Shown: positions 55,854 through 64,000 of the stretch, piece after piece
Position numbering within the stretch: position 1 is the stretch's first letter
Layout of the letters: each line of letters starts with the position of its first letter
Assembly (NCBI RefSeq): GCF_049243985.1
Contig: NC_135377.1
Location: forward strand, 32,937,255 to 33,001,254
Length of the DNA stretch: 64,000 nt
Reading direction: 5' to 3'
Source: Paroedura picta
Taxonomy: Eukaryota > Chordata > Lepidosauria > Squamata > Gekkonidae
Notes under the pieces: model-generated
What the model saw: the letters and a program-made list of their open reading frames with translations, nothing else
Database searches by the model: none
Told to the model about the DNA's origin: nothing
Made by a program: the position numbers and the translations under genes

Positions 55854-56136
55854 TTGGTATCTGTAACGCTGGACACAGCTAGACACATGCTAGAAAATTC
55901 ATTTACACATGTTTTTGCATGCTAAAAATATCTCCATGGATTAGTTCTACTACTAAGTAAAAGCAAGATGAGAAATTATTGGATCAAACTCAGAAATAAA
56001 CACAAATTATAGAAAAGCCCTGAATAGCAGGGCTGTGTTCGTTATTATCACATCGTCGTTTCTGTTTTGAATTTTCTATCACCTTGGAATGGCAACAAAG
56101 CTTTAAAGGTTGTTGAAAAATATTAAATATTTAAAA

Positions 56137-59100
56137 CTAGTAAAGTTTCATGGATGCTTCAAATAAAGCAGATAATTCTTCTTCAGTCTGGGGACGAGGA
56201 GACAATTTAGTCACTCGTTCCTTAAAAATAAAAATAAAACAGAATTATATAAACTTTTTAGCAAATATTAATAATTACGTTTCTTACCCAATGATGAATA
56301 GTACTGAAAGGTCCTTTATTTGTAAGTGATTGGCTAAGCTGTGATAATGTTGATGAAATCTGCTGGCTTACTCCAGAGTATGTGGCTGTGATACTAATGC
56401 GATTAAAATGATGGATAAGATGATTTGTCATTAGCCATTACTTCAGAACATAAACACATGATTCGGGAGAAAGAAGATGGAGTTTTTTCTCAACATATCA
56501 AGCAAAATCTGTATTGCATTAAAAAGATTAAGATTGTACCCAATATTTACTTTTCCTTCTTTTCTATCAACAGAACAACAAAGTTGACAAAGCAAAATAT
56601 CTGAGTGAAAGTGTATTTCAAAGAAAATGCTTTTGCCATCTGTCCTACCTGAGGCAGGGTGCCTTTGACTAAAGATGGGATGTCTGCTTTAGTATAACCC
56701 AGAGCAGCTAAGCCATCGTCAACATTCAGATCAAATAAGAATTTCCGGAGAGTATCTGCCAAAATAAGCCCAGCATCTTTCATTCTGGCAGAGTTTATAT
56801 TAGCTCCTAAAATAAGAGAGAGGCTTTTAGAAATTGAGGACATTGTAACATCAACTGAATGTACCACTCATGCATAGCAACGACTTGAGTAAAAACATCA
56901 AGTTCATTTATTTACAAAATTTGTACGCTGCTTTTCTTCCTCTACAAGAGCCACCAAGGCAGCTAGCAATTTAAAAATACATAATAAAACCATTAAAATC
57001 AGTCCACCCAAATACACATCTAACAAATTTAAAAACAGTGTTAAAATACATACATACAGATCATAAAATCAGCAACTAAAACATTGGTTAGGAAGAAGAT
57101 ATCACTAAAGGAATGCCTAATGAACCGGCTGGCAAAAGATGGCAACAGAAGGAGACAGAGAAATCTCTTTGGCTACACAGTTCCAGAGCTCTGGTGATAA
57201 GACTCCCTCTCAGCTTGCAGCCTACCTAATCTCAGAAGGTGGGGGCACCCAAAGCAGGGCCTCTGAAGATGATCGTAGTAGTCAGACAGGTTCCTAAGGT
57301 AGGTAGGCACTGAATAGCACTATATCCCTCAATTAGATCTTCCTCAATTGTGCATGCTTGTTCAGAGTCAAAGCGCAGCCAACTTTTTATTCATGTTTCA
57401 ACTATTTATATTTTTACTATTATTAGATGAACCATTAATGCTTCTATTTACTATTAAACATATTTTTGTGAGCAGTGTTTTCCCACCTTCTCTTCCCTTT
57501 TGAGATTTCGTATTAATTTTTCAGTAAAGTTAAAAAGCAACCTAAAATACCACATTAACTGCTCAGGCTTTAATAAGCAAGGTACCTGATGGGCGATGGG
57601 GATGATGGAGAAGTCAAAAGGATGGGAGCCTGACTCACCCTGTCCCCTTGTGGCTGGCTGGTCTTCACAGAAGCAAATCAAATGAAGAGGAAAGGATTCT
57701 GCCATGCCAGTGGCTGCTTACATTGTGCACAAGCCCTCTAGGGAATGGAAGGGTACGGCACAATGGAAGGTCATTGTGATCAATTATATGGAAACAAAAG
57801 TATTGGCTTCTGGACAAGACATGCAAGACTTTCCATGTGGGCTCATTCATTACACAATTCCCCAGCTTCCATTCTGGAAGTTTTGGGCAGTGCCTTCTGT
57901 TGTAAAACTCTAGGTTCCTTAACTAATCTTATCTAAACAAAACAATCTATTTTGTGGGGTGGCACCGGCATGTTCTACATCAGGGATTCCCCAACCAGGG
58001 CTCCCTGGGGCCATGGGGCTCCATGAGACCTTCCTAGGGGCTCCCCAACCTTTCCCCTCTCTCCTTCTTTAATGGATTCGGCCATACTTCCAGCCTGGTG
58101 CTGTGGTTGATCAAAGCCTGAAGAATATTTCAGGGGCTTGTTAAAAGTTCAAAAAGGCTGCTCTAGAGTCAGGTTTCATCTGAAACAGGTTTTGTCTACT
58201 GATTTGAAATGACTTTCCTTTTCTCATATTTAGTGAATAGAAACATACCCATCATCTGGGCAGCCTCCAAATGACGCTCAGGGCACATGGGTGCCGTGAA
58301 AGTAAACACTGCTGGCGATGTGAGCACCACAGAGAGACCATGTGGCTAAAGGAAGGCAAAAGATAAGGCATGTTAATAATAATATTGAAAAATCAGAAGC
58401 GGGGTTGGGGATGGCACCATGACTCAGTGGTAGAGTTCTCCTGCTGCCAGTCAGAGGAGACAGTACCAGCTTGGATAGACTCAAAATAAGGTGGGTTTAT
58501 GATGTACTTGAAGATATCTCTAGCAATAAATACACACATGATTAACAGATGTATACAAATTATTACCACTAGAGAATGATCCACATGATAATCCTTTGCT
58601 TTATAATTCTTCACCAAGCCAGAAATGGGATAAGACATGCCATGGCTATAAGAAAAAATAAATAAATTTTAAGAATATTCGAATTTTATATGGATAGATA
58701 AAGTAAGCAAGTCAAAAGTGTGACAATATCAGTGTGCTGCAGTAGTTAAGAACAGCAGACTCTATTCTGGAGAACTGGGTTTGATTCTCCACTCCTCCAC
58801 ATGAAGACAGAGAACTCTCTCAGCCCCATTTACCTCACAAGGTGTCTGTTGTGGGGAGAGGGAAGGAAGTTGATTGTAAGCCACTTTGAGACTCCTTAAG
58901 GTAGAGAAAAGCAGGGTATAAAAAACAAATATTTATAACTGAGCAGTGAAGGTGCAGCAGCTCTCAAGGGATATATGAATAGTTTGGCTTGCTCAGCTCA
59001 AGTTTTAATCAGATCACTGGTTAAACCGGTGCTCTGGTGATGATGAAATAATAGCAATAAATAATAATTCAAATACAAATAAAAATAGAGTGCTTCATAC

Positions 59101-62100
59101 CGAAAAGCCTATGTGCAATGAAGTTGCCTGTACTTGAAAGTAAATGAGGCTGACAGCCATTTGTACCTGAATGCAGAAGCAAATGCCCATATGCTACTCA
59201 CATTTGGAGGCAAATGGTTCAGCTAAATTATTCCTTCTGTCACACATACGAAGTCTTGCTTACTCTGAGGGATAACTGCTCCCCTAATCCATGTGGTAAC
59301 TTTTAAATTTCTATACATAGTAGGGCATAGATTACTCACAATGACCCATTATGCACGGGGGGAATAACAGACATTCGGGGTGGAATGGCGGCGACTAAAA
59401 TCACCGATAACGCATGGTGCTGGCTACAACCGGCGGCAGCTTCGGTGCATGCCGCTGAAAAAGCCGCGTCAGTGAAACGCGGAAGAAAGCGCAGCTTCCG
59501 GGTGACCGGGGCGCAACCAGAAGCGGCGCCGGGATCGCCGCGTGCATAATTGGTTACTCTGGGTTTTGTCGCCGTTGCGCCCCGCCTCGTGCATAACCGG
59601 TGTGCGTCTCGTCTTCCCCCTCCGCGTTTTCCATGTGACCCGAAATTGCCGTTTCGGCGGCCGTGCATAATGGGCCTATGAAGGCAGTTCTATTTATCTG
59701 CCCTTTCTCTGTGCATAAAGGTTTTTGCGTTTTCTATTTCACACAAATGTGCACACACTCACTAGTGGCACACAACAGTGGATTGGAGGAAAGAAGAATG
59801 ATGGAAGCCACTTTAGGCCCCCCACTGGGGAGAAGGGTGGGATATAAATAAAGTGAATAAATAATATTTCCACCTCTAGACAGGAGAGCCAGTGTGGCGT
59901 AGTGGTTAAGAGCAACGGCTTCTAATCTGGAGAACCGGGTTTGATTTCCCACTCCTCCTCCCGCAGTCAGCTGGGTGACTTGGGCCAGTCACAATTCTCT
60001 TAGAGCTCCCAGCCTCACCTACTTGACAGAGGAAGGGAAAGATGCTTGTAAGTCACTTTAGGACTCCTCCGGGTAGTGAAAACTAGGGTATAGAAACCCT
60101 ACTCTTCTCTTTGAAAAAGCCAGTTTTTTACATCCAAAGTTGTCCTACAGAACTGATAACATTTTAAGCAGCCAAAGCCCACCTTTTAAAATGCCCTGGT
60201 TTGCCATCTAAAGGATTGTCAATTGTGATTGTTTATTTTTAGGATGCTGTATTTTCACCTCATAATTACACAGAACAAAATCAGAATAATAGAAAAGTAG
60301 ACAAGCTTGTGCCCAACTCACCAAAGGTGTACCCCGGCATTCCCAAATCCAATGCCAGCAAAAGCACTTGCAAGATGCATATTAGCCCTTGCTTCTCGAT
60401 CCTCTGGGTCCCTGATGGCTCTGTACATAATATAAATACTTTGTTTTCAAATAAGCAGATGTGTGCAAAGGAGAAAAACACACTATGCTGTAGCCTGTTT
60501 TGTCCCGGCCTCACCCTTCATGGGCAACAACCTATTTCAGTACATGGCTAGAAGAAGCAAGTGTTATTTGGGACCTTGTGTGGGACACAGTCCTTGTTTA
60601 CCTGCCGACATGATCTTTTAGAAATTGTAGCATAACAGTGGCCAGCAACCATGCTAAGAATGCACTCAGTTTCTTTGAAAACAGCAAAGGCCATTGATTA
60701 ACCTGCATAATTATTCAAAGTCCACTAGTGTAGGAGAAACTGACTGTTTGAAAATCACTGCATTAGGTCTGTGCCAATAATGGTCACAGAATATGACATT
60801 ATAGTGCATGCTTTCAGGCAAATGGTGCCCACTGCACTTGTACCCATGAAAGGTATAAACTCCTTTTTACAGTTGAGACCTCAGTTATTTGAGTTTAGAT
60901 TATTTTTCCCTGTTGGCATAGCATGGGAACAAATTTTGCAGAACAGATAGAAGGTCATGATATATCCTTTACCTCTTTAAATATTTGGCAACAATCTGCA
61001 GTGCATGGATGGCCCAGACATCACTGATAGGGTTACTTCCTTGATAAGCTGGTCGGTTCTCTGGATTTGTAGGACAGGGACTGCGTTTGTTGTAGGGAAG
61101 AGCAGTATACGATTCGAGGGCATGGCTGGCAGGAGAATGGATGGGGAGAATAAATAAAATGGAAGAGTTTGCCAACAGGAACTGTTCCCTGCCCTCCTCC
61201 AAGTGACAACCTTTCAAATACTTGTAGCTAAACTGAAAGAGTTCTGTGGATCTACTCATCCTTCTAAAGACCTTTCTGACAAAAGCTTCCCTTTTCTGCT
61301 ACTCCACCTAAATCCAATTTTGCACCACATTTTAAAGACTGTTTCAAAGGAATGTGGGCAAATGCATCTCTTTCATATCCAGGATCTACAAAAGCAGTGG
61401 CTACCACCAATTCTTCTATTCCCTAGGTTCAAATGAATCAGGGAAGAGTTTTATGTTGCACTTTCATTGGGCCAATTTTGAGATTTAAGAGTGTGAGGTT
61501 AGAAAGAAATGTGAAGCAACAGCTAATAATATGGGGAACTGCATAGAGAGCATATCCATACTACAAACGTATGCAAGTTTCATAGCATATAACAGGCATT
61601 ACTTTCACCAACAACTCCTGGGAAAGTTTAGATGAGTTTTTTTGAGAAACCTGTTTGAACTCATTATCCTCTGGTTTCCTTGAGAAGGATTGACTATTAA
61701 ACCAGTGTGAGTATGTTCAAACAACAAGGAAACTAGGGATGTACAGAAGTACAGCAACCGAAAACTCAAATGGTAAGTCAGATTGTCATTCTTTCTCAAA
61801 GGCATCATCAACATATACATCCAAGAGATTTTAAAATATTAAAAAGGAAACATCCATTGTGTACTGAAGATACTTACCAAAGCACATCAAAGCCACTGTT
61901 GGCTGTCACCCGCTCAGGCATATGGAGAGTATGCAAGGGATCAACAAGGCCCAAAGTGGGTTTAATGGCTCTAGAAGCAATGCCTAGACATGGACAGTAC
62001 ATAAATACTCTGAAAGGATTTTGTAACAATTGAAAAAATACTTAGTAAATGTTGAACTGCAATGTAACAGAGTTTCAAGCTACTGCTGATGAAAATATGT

Positions 62101-63557
62101 ATATGATCCCAGTAAAGATTATTAATTTTAGGACAAAATTATCCTAAGGACCTGTTAAAGAGTTGATATTTTGTAGATATATTCTGGTTATATTGTGCAT
62201 GAAAAGTTTATAGGAAACAATATATCGCAGATAAAACTTTCTTATGATAGAGATGCTTAGTTCTTAGCAATAAATTCCCACATACAGTTTACCATGTCTT
62301 ATATGAAAAATGCATGCTTTGTTGTTGTTGTTATTTGTTATGTGCAAAGTCGTGTCCGACCCATCGCGACCCCATGGACAATGATCCTCCAGGCCTTCCT
62401 GTCCTCTACCATTCCCCGGAGTCCATTTAAGTTTGCACCTACTGCTTCAGTGACTCCATCCAGCCACCTCATTCTCTGTCGTCCCCTTCTTCTTTTGCCC
62501 TCGATCGCTCCCAGCATTAGGCTCTTCTCCAGGGAGTCCTTCCTTCTCATGAGGTGGCCAAAGTATTTGAGTTTCATCTTCAGGATCTGGCCTTCTAAAG
62601 AGCAGTCAGGGTTGATCTCCTCTAGGACTGACCGGTTTGTTCGCCTTGCAGTCCAAGGGACTCGCAAGAGTCTTCTCCAGCACCAGAGTTCAAAAGCCTC
62701 AATTCTTTGACGCTCGGCCTTCCTTATGGTCCAGCTTTCGCAGCCATACATTGCAACTGGGAATACCATAGCCTTGACTAAACGCACTTTTGTTGGCAGG
62801 GTGATGTCTCTGCTTTTTAGGATGCTGTCTAGATTTGACATAGCATTCCTCCCCAGGAGCAAGCGTCTTTTAATTTCTTTGCTGCAGTCCCCATCTGCAG
62901 TGATCTTGGAGCCCAGGAAAATAAAATCTGTCACTATCTCCATTTCTTCCCCATCTAATTGCCAGGAATTGAGAGGGCCGGATGCCATGATCTTCGTTTT
63001 CGTTGTTTTGTTTGTACCTACACAGATTTATGAACAGGTCAATCCACCTTCACATGTAGGAGATCTCATTGGTCTTTTCAAAACTGTTTTGGCTTCTCAT
63101 AAAGTTTTTCAGATATCCTGTCTGAGGAAAAACCTCCAAGCTACTCTGAATTTCACGTGGCATCTTCCTCAGAAATTTCACTGGCCTTTTAAAAATATTT
63201 TGGCCTTTTTTTTAAATTCATACTTTCTATGTCAGGAGAAAACTTCAAATTAACTTAGAATTCCACTTGAAGCAACAATGTAGCAGTATCTTGTTGAAAA
63301 CTGGGAAGCCCCAACTGGTGGCATACACCTGTGTCAGGTACACACATCAGCCCAGACATATGCATATTCATAGTGTATATTATAAAATACACATGTGCTA
63401 CATGAAAAGAAAATAACATGCCACAACATTAAAAGAAAAGATTCTGGAACAGAACCAAGGTTCAATATAAAATACTTACCAGTTTTTACTTTTAGTTCTT
63501 TGTAATCAAAAATAGCAACTCCAGTGGTTTCACTTCCAGTTCCAGCTGTTGTAGGAA
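56137..63557 (-). CDS. ADHFE1: ADHFE1 hydroxyacid-oxoacid transhydrogenase, C-terminal eight exons
   Basis: Exons in transcript order: 63557-63480, 61983-61878, 61125-60973, 60420-60322, 58645-58567, 58345-58249, 56806-56649, 56220-56137 (stop TAG). They are in phase throughout and encode the last ~285 of about 467 residues. Visible family marks: [20 protein letters not shown] (nucleotide-binding region), GFDVLCHALESYT and [12 protein letters not shown]. The last two carry iron-binding Asp/His residues of the iron-dependent alcohol dehydrogenase fold. The end is [11 protein letters not shown]. In mitochondria the enzyme couples oxidation of 4-hydroxybutyrate to reduction of 2-oxoglutarate to D-2-hydroxyglutarate. 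Exon 58345-58249 ends AAQMMG where human has AEILG. The first exons lie beyond the window. Confidence 0.97.
56900..57330 (-). mobile_element. LINE 3' UTR-like fragment
   Basis: atttatttacaaaatttgta then cgctgcttttcttcctctac at the left is the reverse of a LINE tail; the right part (cagcttgcagcctacctaat, ctcagaaggtgggggcaccc) fits the long 3' UTR. It lies in the ADHFE1 intron between 56807 and 58248. Confidence 0.55.
57982..58170. mobile_element. Degraded hAT-like MITE
   Basis: Begins cagggattccccaaccaggg like hAT termini; the right end near 58158 (aaaaaggctg) is poor. No clear duplication. Confidence 0.45.
58728..58940 (+). mobile_element. tRNA-derived SINE
   Basis: Head: gtgtgctgcagtagttaaga; B box: gggtttgattctccactcc; tail: gtaagccactttgagactcc then gcagggtataaaa. 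ADHFE1 intron. Confidence 0.82.
59343..59676. mobile_element. CpG-rich MITE with 'CCCATTATGCACGG' ends
   Basis: The left end at 59345-59358 (CCCATTATGCACGG) is exactly inverted at 59661-59674 (CCGTGCATAATGGG). The interior is strongly CpG-rich, and the gtgcata word recurs near 59450, 59540 and 59590. No target duplication could be settled. Located in an ADHFE1 intron; the open frame across it on the minus strand is a by-product of GC content. Confidence 0.7.
59885..60112 (+). mobile_element. tRNA-derived SINE
   Basis: Head: gccagtgtggcgtagtggtt; B box: gggtttgatttcccactcc; tail: taagtcactttaggactcc, gggtagtgaaaac, then ctactcttctct. ADHFE1 intron. Confidence 0.87.
62325..62990 (-). mobile_element. 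BovB LINE, 3' end with intact C-terminal ORF2 frame
   Basis: A 216-codon open frame (62988-62338) encodes the end of BovB ORF2: [68 protein letters not shown]. The 3' end on the minus strand is gggtcggacacgactttgca followed by (AACA)n. No stop or frameshift falls in the part present, so this copy is fairly young. The N-terminal side (RT, endonuclease) is missing, as usual for 5'-truncated copies. It is a likely machinery partner of the SINEs that share its tail. Confidence 0.95.
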
Positions 63558-63747
63558 CTTCAAAAAATAATTGATGGTTATAATATATACAATAGCATAA
63601 ATCAGCCTTAAAATGAAGGCCACATATTTGAGCTTAATGGATAGTTGGATTATATGAATCTGTTTCACCAGAGATGGTGTTTTCTTCAGTACAATAATCC
63701 CTCCTCAATTTAAAAGGTCTATTGGTAAAAAGCCTCTTCTATCTACT

Positions 63748-63965
63748 GGGACCAGTATGGTGTAGGGGTTACAGTGTCAGATCTAGGTTCAAATTCCCAC
63801 TCTCATGGAAGCTTGCTAGCTGACTGGGCCAACCATACTCTCTCTGCCTAACCTACTAAACAGGGGTATTGTGAGCATCAAGTAGAGGAAAGGAGAATGC
63901 TATGGGCCACTATGGGTCCCCATTGGTGAGAATTGCAGAGTATAAAAGAAATAAATTAAATAAAA
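63748..63965 (+). mobile_element. tRNA-derived SINE near right edge
   Basis: Head: gaccagtatggtgtaggggt; tail: ccccattggtgagaattgc, agagtataaaagaaataaa. ADHFE1 intron, upstream of the exon at 63557. Confidence 0.75.
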
Positions 63966-64000
63966 TTAACATGGGAAGGCTTCTTGAATGGAGGGAAAGC

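Noticed and set aside
62726-63253. 175-codon plus-strand frame
   Set aside because: Its first half is the antisense of the BovB ORF2; the second half is unique AT-rich sequence with no family resemblance.
1-64000. CRISPR arrays, operons, bacterial or phage systems
   Set aside because: All genes have spliced vertebrate structure; repeats are eukaryotic transposons and microsatellites.

Overview
This is a window of nuclear DNA from a vertebrate, most likely a squamate reptile (a lizard, possibly a gecko-like one). The genes are long and intron-rich with GT-AG splice sites. The repeat load is typical of squamates: tRNA-derived SINEs, SINEs with a 5S-rRNA head and a BovB-type tail, a BovB LINE with a long open reading frame, CR1/L2-like LINEs, hAT-type MITEs, a Penelope-like element and a fish/frog-style Tc1 transposon. 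The species call is inferred from this repertoire, not measured.

Three protein genes are supported, in the order and relative orientation of human 8q13.1. MYBL1 (A-MYB) is on the + strand and complete, with 16 coding exons from 4366 to 26609 encoding 747 residues. VXN (vexin) is on the - strand and appears complete, with five coding exons from 51256 down to 39204 encoding about 230 residues. It is strongly diverged in the middle and was pieced together by hand. ADHFE1 is on the - strand and partial: its last eight coding exons lie between 63557 and 56137, and the 5' part lies beyond the right edge. An intron-containing tRNA-Tyr(GTA) gene sits about 0.9 kb upstream of the MYBL1 start codon.

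Layout. 1-3450: intergenic repeats, including a CR1-like LINE cut by the window edge, a palindromic repeat and a nested hAT MITE. 3450-4700: tRNA-Tyr and the CpG-rich MYBL1 promoter. 4366-26609: MYBL1; its intron 5 (6.1 kb) carries an internally deleted LINE and a hAT MITE, and later introns carry a Penelope-like element, a 5S SINE and a Tc1 element. 26610 to about 38 kb: MYBL1 3' UTR and an intergenic tract where MYBL1 and VXN converge, containing a hAT MITE with two CTCF-like motifs. 38-51.3 kb: VXN and repeats in its introns. 51.3-55.8 kb: the VXN upstream region, with unique sequence that may be regulatory. 55.8-64 kb: ADHFE1 and intronic repeats, including the 3' end of a BovB LINE.

The genes do not form a single pathway. 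MYBL1 is a cell-cycle and germline transcription factor, VXN a neurogenesis protein, and ADHFE1 a mitochondrial iron-dependent transhydrogenase. I found no clear sign of a wholly new biological system. The most unusual material is the divergent VXN gene, the CTCF-like motif pair inside a MITE, the hammerhead-like motifs in Penelope-type repeats, and several repeat families I cannot name.
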